DNA from: Mesorhizobium muleiense
GTDB lineage: Bacteria; Pseudomonadota; Alphaproteobacteria; Rhizobiales; Rhizobiaceae
Assembly: GCF_900099905.1 (NCBI RefSeq)
Contig: NZ_FNEE01000030.1
Span: forward strand, 1 to 62,911
Direction: 5' to 3'
DNA: 62,911 nucleotides
Within the stretch, counting starts at the first letter, position 1; each line of letters starts with the position of its first letter. The translations under genes were made by a program, and so were the position numbers. Shown piece after piece: positions 12,697-22,772 of this stretch. The notes beneath the pieces were generated by a model. The model had not been told where the DNA came from, ran no database searches, and saw only the letters and a list, made by a program, of their open reading frames with translations.

Positions 12697-13270
12697 TCCG
12701 AGGAAGACAGAAGTGACGCATTTGCTGCGCCGTGCCGCGCTGTATGGGCTGGTCGCTTCGGTTGCGCTGGTTTCGGCCTGCACGGTGCGCCCGCTCTATT
12801 CGAGCGCGCCGCTGTCGGCCGGTTCGCAAGTTGGCGCTGCCGCCGAACTCGGGTCCATCTCGGTCAAGCCGGTCAACACGCGCTACGCCCAGCAGGTCCG
12901 CAACAATCTGATTTTTGCGCTCGGCCAGGGTGCGGGCGAGCCGGCGTCGCCCGCCTATTCGCTCGATCTCGGCGTTACCGAACTTATTGAATCCGCTGCA
13001 AAGGTGCAGGTCACGACCGATGACGACGAACCAACCGCGGGCACGGTGACACTGACCGCGAATTATGTGCTGACAGACGCCAGGACCGGCACGACGATCG
13101 CGACCGGCAAGCGCTCGATAGCGTCGTCCTTCGACCGGCCCCGTCAGGAGTTCGCCTCCTACCGGGCGCAAATCGACGCCGAGAACCGCGCGGCGCGCGA
13201 ACTGGCGGACCTGCTGCGCCTGTCGATCGCCCAGGCTTTGGTCAAGCACGGCAAGACGGTGGCGGGTTAG
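12683..13270 (+). CDS. lptE: LPS-assembly lipoprotein LptE
   Basis: This 195-aa outer-membrane lipoprotein plugs the LptD barrel during lipopolysaccharide insertion. Visible are a basic N-terminus, a hydrophobic signal segment and a lipobox LVSAC (Cys33), followed by TVRPLYSS and TARTGTTI-type strands. It overlaps leuS by 14 bases, and the leuS-lptE order is the family norm. A second possible start (GTG near 12713) would shorten the signal n-region. The gene that usually follows, holA (DNA polymerase III delta), is absent here; a terminator comes instead. Confidence 0.85.
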
Positions 13271-13327
13271 CGCCGTTCGGCCTGGATCAAGACGTTCCGG
13301 CTACCGCCGAGGCCTGATTGCTGGCGC

Positions 13328-13356
13328 AAAAAAAGGCCGATTGCTCGGCCTTTTTT
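13328..13356. terminator. Bidirectional intrinsic terminator between lptE and the transaldolase gene
   Basis: AAAAGGCCGA, loop TTGC, TCGGCCTTTT with an A run on the left and a T run on the right. It would end transcription of leuS-lptE on the plus strand and of the convergent minus-strand gene. Confidence 0.9.
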
Positions 13357-13372
13357 ACGGGAACACGGCGTT

Positions 13373-13406
13373 TTGATTTCAGCCGATCTTCTTGATTTCA
13401 GCCGAT
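13373..13406. repeat. 15-base direct duplication across the end of the transaldolase gene
   Basis: TTGATTTCAGCCGAT occurs at 13373-13387 and again at 13392-13406. The second copy contains the stop codon and last codons of the gene on the minus strand, so the first looks like a short tandem duplication just past the stop. Confidence 0.7.
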
Positions 13407-14051
13407 TTTCTGGCCGGTCTTGGCCCAGTCAGCGAGGAACTGCTCCAGGCCCTTGTCGGTCAGCGGGTGCTTGACCAGCGCCTTCAGCGTCGCCGGCGGC
13501 GCGGTGATGACGTCGGCGCCGATCAGTGCGGCCTGCTTGACGTGGTTCACCGTGCGCACCGAGGCTGTCAGGATCTCGGTCTGGAAATCATAATTGTCGT
13601 AGATGGTGCGGATATCGGCGATCAACTCCATGCCGTCCCAGCCGCTGTCGTCGATGCGGCCGACGAAGGGCGAGATGAAGGAGGCGCCGGCCTTGGCGGC
13701 GAGCAGCGCCTGGGTAGCCGAGAAGCACAGCGTGACATTGACCATGCGGCCGTCCGAGCGGATGTCCTTGCAGGCCCTCAGGCCGTCGAGCGTCAGCGGC
13801 ACCTTGATGCAGACGTTGTCGGCGATCCTGGCCAGGATCTTGGCCTCCGCCATCATGTCCTTGTATTCGGTGGCGACGACTTCGGCCGAGACCGGGCCCT
13901 TGACGATCTCGCAGATCTCTCTGGTGACTTCGGCGATCTTGCCGCCGGATTTGAGGATCAGCGAAGGATTGGTGGTGACGCCGTCGAGCAGCCCCAAATC
14001 GTTCAGTTCACGGATTTCCTTGACATCGGCGGTGTCGACAAAAAATTTCAT
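13398..14051 (-). CDS. Transaldolase / fructose-6-phosphate aldolase family protein
   Basis: A 217-aa short transaldolase (TalC/Fsa subfamily), a TIM-barrel Schiff-base aldolase acting on three-carbon units in the pentose phosphate pathway. It begins MKFFVDTADVKEIRELNDLG, followed by GVTTNPSLI and CIKVPLT with the catalytic K83. SPFVGRIDDSGWDG and GADVITAPPATLKAL follow. The length matches the short subfamily. The start ATG at 14051 follows AGGAGAC. Whether it acts as transaldolase or as F6P aldolase cannot be settled by eye. It converges on leuS-lptE. Confidence 0.9.
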   Translation of the reverse strand: MKFFVDTADVKEIRELNDLGLLDGVTTNPSLILKSGGKIAEVTREICEIVKGPVSAEVVATEYKDMMAEAKILARIADNVCIKVPLTLDGLRACKDIRSDGRMVNVTLCFSATQALLAAKAGASFISPFVGRIDDSGWDGMELIADIRTIYDNYDFQTEILTASVRTVNHVKQAALIGADVITAPPATLKALVKHPLTDKGLEQFLADWAKTGQKIG

Positions 14052-14073
14052 GACGGTCTCCTGAAGATTTTTA

Positions 14074-14174
14074 TCGCATCGGCCCGAAAATCGAATCGAT
14101 TTTCGGAAGCACGATGCGAGGTTTAAAGTTCTAGAGCGTACTTTGTGCGTCCGGATGGACGCACGTCGCTCTAG
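14074..14174. repeat. Mosaic of two palindromes in the transaldolase/priA gap, family A copy 2
   Basis: The first palindrome (14074-14119) pairs TCGCATCG with CGATGCGA and CCGAAAATCGA with TCGATTTTCGG. The second (14131-14174) pairs CTAGAGCG with CGCTCTAG and GTGCGTCC with GGACGCAC, and resembles the repeat at 200-240. The block starts only 23 bases upstream of the transaldolase start codon and therefore lies in its leader or promoter. Confidence 0.75.
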
Positions 14175-14240
14175 TGCATGTCATGCACCTCTGGGGGTCG
14201 GACTTTGATCTAGACGAAAGTCGGGGCAAGGTCACGCCTC

Positions 14241-16424
14241 ATGATCGAAGATTCGCCCTTTGTCGCGGCCGCACCAGTGCTGGTGCCGATGCCCGCCGAG
14301 CGGCCCTACACCTATGCCGTGCCCGCCGGCATGCGCGTGGTGCCGGGCTCGATCGTGCGCGTGCCGCTCGGTCCGCGCCAGGTTGCCGGCATCGTCTGGG
14401 ACGGCGCCGTCGAAAAGGTCGATGCCAAAAAACTGCGCTCGATCGAGCAGGTCTTCGACTGCCCGCCGATCGGCCGCGCCATGCGCCGCTTCGTCGACTG
14501 GATTGCGCAATACACGCTGTCGCCGCCCGGCATGGTGGCGCGCATGCTGCTGCGGGCGCCGGAGGCCTTCGACCCGGAACCGTGGATCGAAGGCCTGCAA
14601 CGCACCTTGGCCAGACCCGACCGTGTGACGGATGCGAGGATGCGCGTGCTGGAGACAGCCGAAGGCGGGCTCGCCTGGACGCGGTCCGGGCTGGCGCATG
14701 CGGCCGGCGTGTCGTCGACGGTCATCGACGGGTTGAAGGCGCAAGGCGTGTTCGAGACCGTCATGATCCCGCCGCGACCGGTGGTCGCAGCACCCGACCC
14801 AGGCTACGCCCAACCATCGCTGATGCCGGACCAGCGCGATGCAGCCGAGATGCTGCGCAGCAATGTCGCGGCCGGCGCATTCGGCGTCACGCTGCTCGAC
14901 GGGGTGACCGGATCGGGCAAGACCGAGGTCTATTTCGAGGCGGTGTCGGCGGCGCTCGACCGCGGCAAGCAGGTGCTGATCCTGCTGCCGGAGATCGCGC
15001 TGACCCACGCTTTCCTCGAGCGCTTCCAGGAACGGTTCGGCGCCAAGCCGGCCGAATGGCACTCGGACCTGCCGCCAAGAATGCGCGAGCGTGTCTGGCG
15101 GCAGGTGGCGGAAGGTGGCGTGCGCGTCGTTGCCGGCGCGCGTTCGGCGCTGTTTTTGCCGTTCAGGGAGCTTGGGCTGATCGTCGTCGACGAGGAGCAC
15201 GACCCCGCCTACAAGCAGGAAGACCGCGTCTTCTACAATGCCCGCGACATGGCGGTGGTGCGCGGCCACATCGGCGGCTTTCCGGTCGTGCTCGCCTCGG
15301 CGACACCGTCGGTCGAAAGCCGGGTCAATGCGAGCCAAGGCCGCTATAGCAGGGCGGTGCTATCGGCGCGCTTTGCCGAGGCGGCGCTTCCCGACCTGAA
15401 GACGATCGACATGCGCCGCGCCCCGCCGGCACGCGGCGGCTTCCTGTCGCCGGTGCTGCTTGGCCATATGCGCCAGACACTGGAGAAGAAGGAACAGTCA
15501 CTGCTGTTCCTCAACCGGCGCGGCTATGCGCCGCTGACGCTGTGCCGGGTCTGCGGCCATCGCTTCGGTTGCCCGGTCTGCTCGGCCTGGCTGGTCGAGC
15601 ACCGCTTTCGCGGCCAGCTCGTCTGCCACCATTGCGGGCACAATGAGCGGCGGCCCGAGGCCTGCCCGGAATGCGGCACGCTCGACCATCTGGTCGCCTG
15701 CGGGCCGGGCGTCGAGCGCATCGCCGAAGAAGTCGTCGCGCATTTCCCCGACGCCCGCACCATCGTCCTGTCGTCCGACCTGATGGGCGGCGTGCGGCGG
15801 CTGAGGCTGGAGCTTGAAGCCATCGCAAATGGCGAGGCCGACATCGTCATCGGCACGCAGCTCGTCGCCAAGGGCCACAATTTCCCCAACATGACACTGG
15901 TTGGCGTGGTCGACGCCGACCTCGGCCTGGCCAATGGCGATCCGCGCGCCGCCGAGCGCACCTTTCAGCTGCTCAGCCAGGTGACCGGCCGCGCCGGCCG
16001 CACCGGCAAGAAGAGTCTTGGCCTGCTGCAGACCTTCCAGCCCGACCACCCGGTCATGCGGGCGATCGTCTCCGGCGACGCCGAGGCTTTTTACGAGCGC
16101 GAGATCGCCGAGCGCGAGCGGGCGGTGCTGCCGCCTTTCGGCCGGCTCGCCGGCGTCATCGTCAGTGCTGCGACGCGGGCGGAAGCGGAGGGCCATGCGC
16201 GGGGTTTGCGGCGCGCCGCACCTCAGGCCGCCGACCTGTTCGTGCTCGGCCCGGCCGAGGCGCCGCTGTCGCTGATCGGCGGCCGCCATCGCTTTCGCCT
16301 GCTGATCCAGGGCGAACGGCGCGCCGACATTCAGGGGTTCATTCGCGCCATGCTGGCCGAGGGACCGAAGCTGCGGGGCTCGGTGCGCGTGCAGGTCGAC
16401 ATCGACCCGCAGAGCTTTTTGTGA
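14241..16424 (+). CDS. priA: Primosomal protein N' (replication restart helicase)
   Basis: A 727-aa 3'-5' DNA helicase that recognises abandoned forks and reloads the replisome. The N-terminal 3'-DNA-binding domain (VLVPMPAERPYTYAVPAG) is followed by Walker A GVTGSGKT (about 222-229), the DEEH box (about 316-319), and eight zinc-binding cysteines in a cluster around residues 435-480 (CRVCGHRFGCPVC, CHHCG, CPECG). The late helicase motifs IGTQLVAKGHNFPNMT and QVTGRAGRTGK complete the family pattern. The ATG at 14241 has only a weak purine stretch upstream. It stands alone, preceded by palindromic repeats. Confidence 0.96.
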   Translation: MIEDSPFVAAAPVLVPMPAERPYTYAVPAGMRVVPGSIVRVPLGPRQVAGIVWDGAVEKVDAKKLRSIEQVFDCPPIGRAMRRFVDWIAQYTLSPPGMVARMLLRAPEAFDPEPWIEGLQRTLARPDRVTDARMRVLETAEGGLAWTRSGLAHAAGVSSTVIDGLKAQGVFETVMIPPRPVVAAPDPGYAQPSLMPDQRDAAEMLRSNVAAGAFGVTLLDGVTGSGKTEVYFEAVSAALDRGKQVLILLPEIALTHAFLERFQERFGAKPAEWHSDLPPRMRERVWRQVAEGGVRVVAGARSALFLPFRELGLIVVDEEHDPAYKQEDRVFYNARDMAVVRGHIGGFPVVLASATPSVESRVNASQGRYSRAVLSARFAEAALPDLKTIDMRRAPPARGGFLSPVLLGHMRQTLEKKEQSLLFLNRRGYAPLTLCRVCGHRFGCPVCSAWLVEHRFRGQLVCHHCGHNERRPEACPECGTLDHLVACGPGVERIAEEVVAHFPDARTIVLSSDLMGGVRRLRLELEAIANGEADIVIGTQLVAKGHNFPNMTLVGVVDADLGLANGDPRAAERTFQLLSQVTGRAGRTGKKSLGLLQTFQPDHPVMRAIVSGDAEAFYEREIAERERAVLPPFGRLAGVIVSAATRAEAEGHARGLRRAAPQAADLFVLGPAEAPLSLIGGRHRFRLLIQGERRADIQGFIRAMLAEGPKLRGSVRVQVDIDPQSFL

Positions 16425-16560
16425 GGCGTTTGGAGTTAGCCTAGTCAGCCGCAGGCGGGTCTTGCAATATATTCCAGCACCACACCTCGAGCGCCTCACT
16501 CCCTGTGTGGTCTCATGTGGTCATAATGCATAGCGTTCCATAAAGGAGGATCAGCCCGTC

Positions 16561-16635
16561 ATGAAGCTCTTGGTACGACGCGCATCCATACCGAGGCGGC
16601 GGTCGTGTTCGCGTTGGACTGATGCGCGCCCGTAA
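16561..16635 (+). CDS. Candidate 24-residue arginine-rich small ORF
   Basis: ATG at 16561 opens 24 codons to a TAA at 16633-16635, peptide MKLLVRRASIPRRRSCSRWT plus four residues. AAAGGAGGATC (from 16542) lies upstream, although the spacing to the ATG (about 12 bases) is longer than ideal. CATAAT at 16522-16527 could be a -10 element. The peptide has no family I recognise, and arginine richness is expected of random GC-rich frames, so coding is uncertain. Confidence 0.25.
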   Translation: MKLLVRRASIPRRRSCSRWTDARP

Positions 16636-16716
16636 TTCGTGACGCGCATCTGGCGCATGGCTCTTGCTTCGCTAGAATGCCCGAAATTTCGAAACAGCCA
16701 TTTGCGAGGGGACAGT

Positions 16717-17112
16717 ATGGAATTTGCGTTTCCGTGGCCGATGAGCCAGGGCGAGTGGCTGGCGTGGTCGAGCGCCGTCGTGACCTTGCTGTTCGGGCTG
16801 ATGTTGTTCCTGGCGCCGGCACTGGCTTTCCGGATACTCAGACTGCAGGTCAAGCCCGAAAAGGCGGCGGCGATCGCCGAAGGGCGCGGCAGGATGTCAG
16901 GCTTCTATCTCGGCGTCGGCCTGTGCTGCATTCTGCTGGCGCAACCGCTGCTCTACATGGCGCTTGGCTTTTCCTGGCTGTTCACCGCCTTCGGTCGCCT
17001 GCTGTCGATGATGTCGGACAGCGCCAACACACCTTTCAACTGGGCGTCCATCGTGGTCGAACTGGTGCTGGCGGCGCTGCCGCTTGCCTTCGCTTTCGGC
17101 TTTGTGCCTTGA
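16717..17112 (+). CDS. Small four-helix membrane protein of unknown function (possibly DUF4345-like)
   Basis: A 131-aa protein with four hydrophobic segments (about 17-40, 62-82, 84-102 and 110-131). The second begins after the conserved-looking stretch AAIAEGRGRMSGFYLGVG; this R-G-R-x-x-G-x-x-LG pattern recalls DUF4345-type proteins, but I am not sure of the match. The ATG at 16717 follows GAGGGGACAG, and the longer open frame upstream lacks a ribosome site. It sits alone between priA and the ATP synthase operon. Confidence 0.7.
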   Translation: MEFAFPWPMSQGEWLAWSSAVVTLLFGLMLFLAPALAFRILRLQVKPEKAAAIAEGRGRMSGFYLGVGLCCILLAQPLLYMALGFSWLFTAFGRLLSMMSDSANTPFNWASIVVELVLAALPLAFAFGFVP

Positions 17113-17194
17113 ATCAAAGGCTAATTCGGGACCGGCGGTCGAACCGCGCCGCCGGATGCGACAATAGTGCCTGAAAACCATGCGGGGCGACGCA

Positions 17195-17223
17195 TTGCGG
17201 TCTTAAAATGCCTGTGCTAGACG
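17195..17223 (+). promoter_or_regulatory. Possible promoter of the ATP synthase operon
   Basis: TTGCGG and TAGACG are separated by 17 bases, about 135 bases before the atpH start, in a gap with no other gene. The -35 is good for an alphaproteobacterial sigma-70 promoter; the -10 is weak. Confidence 0.3.
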
Positions 17224-17358
17224 GCAATCGACTTTCGGCCGGGGATAGCGGAAGCCGCGTCTTCGTGCTTGGAAAAATGCAGTAAGGTCAAAGATTTAGC
17301 CAGAGTTTTCGCTCGCGCCAATAATCTGCGGCCTGTCAGACAAGAGAAAAGACGGTCC

Positions 17359-17918
17359 GTGGCCCAATCGTCATCGCCAATCTCAGGTGTCGCAGAGCGC
17401 TATGCGGGTTCGCTGTTCGAGCTCGCGCTCCAGGCGAATTCGGTCGGCCAGGTCGAGGCCGACCTCAACAGTTTCGCGGCGATGCTCGAAGGCAGTGCTG
17501 ATCTGACCCGCCTGATCAATAGTCCGGTGTTCTCCAGCGAGGACCAGGCCAAGGCCATTGCGGCGATCGCCGACAAGGCAGGGATCACCGGCCTTACCGG
17601 CAATTTCCTGCGCGTCGTCGCCCAGAACCGCCGTCTGTTCGCCATCCCCGGCATGATCAAGGCATTCCGCCAGATCGCCGCCGAGCATCGTGGCGAGACC
17701 GCCGCTGAAGTGACCTCGGCGCATGCGCTGACCGACGCCCAGCAAACCGAGCTGAAGGCGGCGCTGAGAAGCGTTGCCGGCAAGGATGTCGCGATCACCG
17801 TGACCGTCGATCCGTCGCTGCTCGGCGGGCTGGTGGTCAAGATAGGCTCGCGCCAGATCGATACGTCGCTCAAAACCAAACTCAATTCGCTCAAGCTTGC
17901 ACTGAAAGAGGTCGGCTG

Positions 17919-17919
<1 letters not shown>
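17359..17919 (+). CDS. atpH: F1F0 ATP synthase delta subunit
   Basis: A 186-aa delta (OSCP) subunit joining the F1 head to the peripheral stalk. It opens VAQSSSPISGVAERYAGSLF and has the family signature ending LLGGLVVKIGSRQIDTSLKTKL. The GTG at 17359 gives the normal length and places the conserved A-x-RYA-x-x-LF at residues 11-19; the frame is open 30 codons further upstream, but that part is not conserved. First gene of the atpHAGDC operon. Its stop overlaps the atpA start (TGATG), so the two are translationally coupled. Confidence 0.93.
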
Positions 17920-19448
<1,529 letters not shown>

Positions 19449-19482
19449 ACGACGGCCGGACGGACGGGATCAGGTTTGAAGC

Positions 19483-20367
19483 ATGCCTTCACTAAAAGAC
19501 CTTCGTAACCGTATCGCCTCGGTCAAGGCGACGCAGAAGATCACCAAGGCGATGCAGATGGTCGCCGCGGCGAAGCTGCGCCGCGCGCAGGAGGCGGCGG
19601 AAGCAGCGCGCCCCTATTCGGAGCGCATGGGTGCGGTGCTGGCCAACATCACCCAGGCGATCGGCGGCGGCGGCGAGGCCCCGGCGCTGATGACCGGCAC
19701 CGGCAAGGACGACGTGCATCTGCTCGTCGTCTGCACCGCCGAGCGTGGTCTGTGCGGCGGCTTCAATTCGCAGATCGCACGCCTTGCCCGCGACCACATC
19801 CGCAAGCTTTTGGCCGACGGGAAACAGGTCAAGATCATCTGCGTCGGCAAGAAGGGGTTCGACATCCTGCGTCGCGACTATGCGGCGCTGATCCTCGAGC
19901 GCGTCGACTTGCGCGAGGTGAAGACGCTGGGCTTCGTCAATGCCGATGGCATTGCCAAGAAGGTCATCCAGCTCTTCAACGAGGGCGGCTTCGACATCTG
20001 CACGCTGTTTTACTCGCAGTTCAAATCGGTGATCAGCCAGATCCCGACAACCCAGCAGATCATCCCGGCAGGCGTGCCTACCGCCACCGCCGAGGCGACG
20101 GACGGCGGCAGTGCCGTCTATGAATACGAGCCGGAGCCGGGCGAAATCCTCTCCGATCTCATTCCGCGCAACATTTCCGTCCAGGTTTTTCGCGCTCTGC
20201 TCGAAAACGCCGCCGGCGAGATGGGCGCCAAGATGAGCGCCATGGACAATGCGACGCGCAACGCAGGCGACATGATCAACAAATTGTCGATCACCTACAA
20301 CCGCCAGCGGCAGGCGCAGATCACCAAGGAATTGATCGAAATCATTTCGGGCGCCGAAGCGCTCTAG
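19483..20367 (+). CDS. atpG: F1F0 ATP synthase gamma subunit
   Basis: A 294-aa central stalk subunit that rotates inside the alpha-beta hexamer. The N-terminal helix MPSLKDLRNRIASVKATQKI, then TKAMQMVAAAKLRRAQ, and the C-terminal helix SAMDNATRNAGDMINKL, then TYNRQRQAQITKELIEI, form the coiled-coil shaft. ERGLCGGFNSQI is the conserved Rossmann-like core. It lies 34 bases after atpA. An insertion around residues 195-215 (TATAEATDGGSAVYEYEPEP) is richer in Ala/Glu than the core, as in relatives. Confidence 0.97.
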   Translation: MPSLKDLRNRIASVKATQKITKAMQMVAAAKLRRAQEAAEAARPYSERMGAVLANITQAIGGGGEAPALMTGTGKDDVHLLVVCTAERGLCGGFNSQIARLARDHIRKLLADGKQVKIICVGKKGFDILRRDYAALILERVDLREVKTLGFVNADGIAKKVIQLFNEGGFDICTLFYSQFKSVISQIPTTQQIIPAGVPTATAEATDGGSAVYEYEPEPGEILSDLIPRNISVQVFRALLENAAGEMGAKMSAMDNATRNAGDMINKLSITYNRQRQAQITKELIEIISGAEAL

Positions 20368-20439
20368 GCGCGCTCCCATGAAGGTCAGCGACCTTCAGGC
20401 GGATCGCGTAGAAACAAAGAGACGAAAAGGGTAAAGACG

Positions 20440-22023
20440 ATGGCGAAAGCAGCGACCCCCCAGAAGGCGGCCCCGAAGACCGCCGCGACGGCGGCAGCAC
20501 CGGCAAAGGCTCCGGCAGCGGCAGCGAAGGCGGCTCCGGCCAAGAAGGCGGCAGCGCCCGCCAAGGCTGCCGCGGCGAAGGCGCCGACCGTTGCCATCAA
20601 CAAGACCGGCTTGGCCGGCAAGGTTCGCCAGGTCATCGGCGCCGTTGTCGACGTGCAGTTCGGCGAATATCTGCCGGCGATCCTGAACGCCCTGGAAACG
20701 TCCAATGTCGGCAATCGTCTCGTGCTCGAGGTGGCTCAGCATCTCGGCGAGAACACGGTGCGCTGCATCGCCATGGACTCGACCGAAGGTCTGGTGCGCG
20801 GCCAGGACGTCTATGACACCGGCGCGCCGATCACCGTGCCGGTCGGTCCGGGCATGCTCGGCCGCATCATCAACGTCATCGGCGAGCCGGTCGACGAGGC
20901 AGGCCCGGTCGACGGCATCGAGATGCGCTCCATCCACCAGCCGGCGCCGACCTATGTCGAGCAGTCGACGGAAGCACAAATCCTGGTCACCGGCATCAAG
21001 GTTCTCGACCTGCTGGCACCCTATGCCCGCGGCGGCAAGATCGGCCTGTTCGGCGGCGCCGGCGTCGGCAAGACGGTGCTGATCCAGGAATTGATCAACA
21101 ACGTCGCCAAGGCGCATGGCGGCTTCTCGGTGTTCGCCGGCGTCGGTGAGCGCACCCGCGAAGGCAACGATCTCTATCATGAGTTCATCGAGTCCGGCGT
21201 CAACAAGAAGGGCGGCGGCGAAGGATCCAAGGCGGCGCTCGTCTATGGCCAGATGAACGAGCCGCCGGGCGCGCGCGCCCGCGTCGGCCTGACCGGGCTG
21301 ACTGTTGCCGAATATTTCCGCGACCAGGGCCAGGACGTGCTGTTCTTCGTCGACAACATCTTCCGCTTCACGCAGGCTGGCTCCGAAGTGTCGGCGCTGC
21401 TCGGCCGAATTCCTTCGGCCGTGGGCTATCAGCCGACACTGGCCACCGACATGGGCGCGCTGCAGGAGCGCATCACGACGACGACCAAGGGCTCGATCAC
21501 CTCGGTGCAGGCGATCTACGTGCCGGCCGACGATCTGACCGATCCGGCGCCCGCGACCTCGTTCGCCCACCTTGACGCGACGACCGTGCTCAACCGCGCG
21601 ATCTCGGAAAAGGGCATCTATCCGGCCGTCGATCCGCTCGATTCGACCTCGCGCATGCTCGACCCGATGGTCGTCGGCGAAGAGCACTACCAGGTCGCCC
21701 GCCAGGTGCAGTCGATCCTGCAGCGCTACAAGTCGCTGCAGGACATCATCGCCATCCTGGGCATGGACGAGCTGTCGGAAGAGGACAAGCAGACGGTGGC
21801 CCGCGCCCGCAAGATCGAGCGCTTCCTGTCGCAGCCCTTCTTCGTCGCCGAAGTGTTCACCGGCGCGCCGGGCAAGCTGGTCGACCTCGCCGACACCATC
21901 AAGGGCTTCAAGGGCCTCTGCAACGGCGACTACGACCACCTGCCGGAAGCCGCCTTCTACATGGTCGGCGGCATCGAAGAAGCGGTCGAGAAGGCACAGC
22001 GCCTGGCGGCCGAAGCGGCGTGA
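20440..22023 (+). CDS. atpD: F1F0 ATP synthase beta subunit with Ala/Lys-rich N-terminal extension
   Basis: The 527-aa catalytic subunit has the P-loop GGAGVGKT, GERTREGND, the DELSEEDK segment (from DELSEED, where the family has the torque helix) and LVYGQMNEPPGARARV. The conserved core starts at about residue 60 with KVRQVIGAVVDVQF. Before it lies a low-complexity tail of alanine, lysine and proline (residues 2-50) that typical bacterial beta subunits lack; I recall similar tails in Brucella and other relatives. The tail is predicted disordered and basic. The start ATG at 20440 has GAGACG upstream. Confidence 0.97.
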   Translation: MAKAATPQKAAPKTAATAAAPAKAPAAAAKAAPAKKAAAPAKAAAAKAPTVAINKTGLAGKVRQVIGAVVDVQFGEYLPAILNALETSNVGNRLVLEVAQHLGENTVRCIAMDSTEGLVRGQDVYDTGAPITVPVGPGMLGRIINVIGEPVDEAGPVDGIEMRSIHQPAPTYVEQSTEAQILVTGIKVLDLLAPYARGGKIGLFGGAGVGKTVLIQELINNVAKAHGGFSVFAGVGERTREGNDLYHEFIESGVNKKGGGEGSKAALVYGQMNEPPGARARVGLTGLTVAEYFRDQGQDVLFFVDNIFRFTQAGSEVSALLGRIPSAVGYQPTLATDMGALQERITTTTKGSITSVQAIYVPADDLTDPAPATSFAHLDATTVLNRAISEKGIYPAVDPLDSTSRMLDPMVVGEEHYQVARQVQSILQRYKSLQDIIAILGMDELSEEDKQTVARARKIERFLSQPFFVAEVFTGAPGKLVDLADTIKGFKGLCNGDYDHLPEAAFYMVGGIEEAVEKAQRLAAEAA

Positions 22024-22024
22024 T

Positions 22025-22126
22025 TGGTGAATGGTCAATAGTGAATTGTGAATGGGGAGCAGCGGACAGGAAATCGAGGCTGAGTGAAGGTCTTTCGGAC
22101 CATTCACCATTCACCATTCACCATTC
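22025..22126. repeat. Heptad-repeat hairpin between atpD and atpC
   Basis: The left arm (22025-22055) carries degenerate TGAATGG-type units. The right arm (22100-22126) is four head-to-tail copies of CCATTCA or a one-base variant. The arms are complementary and would form a long stem around a 45-base loop. The element occupies the entire intercistronic gap and ends 12 bases before the atpC start, leaving no room for a normal ribosome binding site. Confidence 0.8.
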
Positions 22127-22138
22127 GCTGAGTTGATC

Positions 22139-22546
22139 ATGCCTGAAGCTTTCAAATTCGAACTGGTCTCGCCGGAGCGGCTGCTGGTTTCCGAGCAGGT
22201 CGAATCCGTCGTCATTCCGGGCGCCGAAGGTGAAATGACCGTCATGGCCCATCACGCGCCGGTCATGACCACGATCAAGCCCGGCGTCGTCACGGTAAAG
22301 ACCGCGGAAGGCAAGGCAGAGCGCTACGTCGTGTTCGGCGGCTTTGCCGACATTGTTCCGGCCGGCTGCACGCTGCTGGCCGAATCGGCTGTAGCCGTCG
22401 GCGACATCGACCGCGCCGACCTCGCCCGCCGTATCCAGGAAGCCAGGGAAGACGTCGCCGACGCCAAGGACGACGAGACGCGCAGCAAGGCCGAGCAGTT
22501 CCTTAGCCAGCTCACCACACTCGAAGGCGCGATTTTGCCGGCATAG
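22139..22546 (+). CDS. atpC: F1F0 ATP synthase epsilon subunit
   Basis: A 135-aa subunit coupling rotation to F0 and inhibiting ATP hydrolysis. It begins MPEAFKFELVSPERLLVSEQ, followed by the conserved PGAEGEMTVMAHHAPVMT and the C-terminal helical hairpin. An in-frame TTG lies two codons upstream, but the ATG at 22139 fits the family. No AGGAG-like sequence precedes it because the heptad hairpin runs up to it, so translation may depend on atpD read-through or on RNA folding. Last gene of the operon. Confidence 0.95.
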   Translation: MPEAFKFELVSPERLLVSEQVESVVIPGAEGEMTVMAHHAPVMTTIKPGVVTVKTAEGKAERYVVFGGFADIVPAGCTLLAESAVAVGDIDRADLARRIQEAREDVADAKDDETRSKAEQFLSQLTTLEGAILPA

Positions 22547-22560
22547 AGGGCAGGGCGCCA

Positions 22561-22714
22561 CTTCCCTTCTCCCCTTGTGGGAGAAGGTGGATTGGCGCGC
22601 AGCGCCAAGACGGTTGAGGGGTGTTGGAAGAAATGAGGCGTCGGCGTTCTCGGGAACACCCCTCATCCGACCGAGCTTCGCTCGGCCACCTTCTCCCACA
22701 AGTGGAGAAGGTAA
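22561..22714. repeat. RIME-like nested inverted repeat, family C
   Basis: Arms at 22561-22625 and 22651-22714 are imperfect reverse complements of about 64 bases. Each starts CTT(C/A)CCTTCTCC, contains GTGGGAGAAGGTGG, and ends near GATGAGGGGTGTT or its variant. Each arm also folds on itself (CCTTCTCCC/GGGAGAAGG). The layout resembles the rhizobial intergenic mosaic elements I know of. It follows the atp operon and might also end its transcript. A truncated copy of the arm end occurs at 49062-49082. Confidence 0.8.
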
Positions 22715-22772
22715 GTGGGCGGTCGGCCCATTAGCGAATCTACCGCGGCGCATGGCGCGTTTCAGGGCGGCC

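Noticed and set aside
20395..22110. 571-residue minus-strand frame opposite atpD
   Set aside because: Antisense to a conserved gene; it also ends inside the repeat.
22025..22126. Possible CRISPR-like array in the atpD-atpC gap
   Set aside because: The repeats are 7 bases long with no spacers and form an inverted structure, not direct repeats of 24-40 bases; no cas genes are present.
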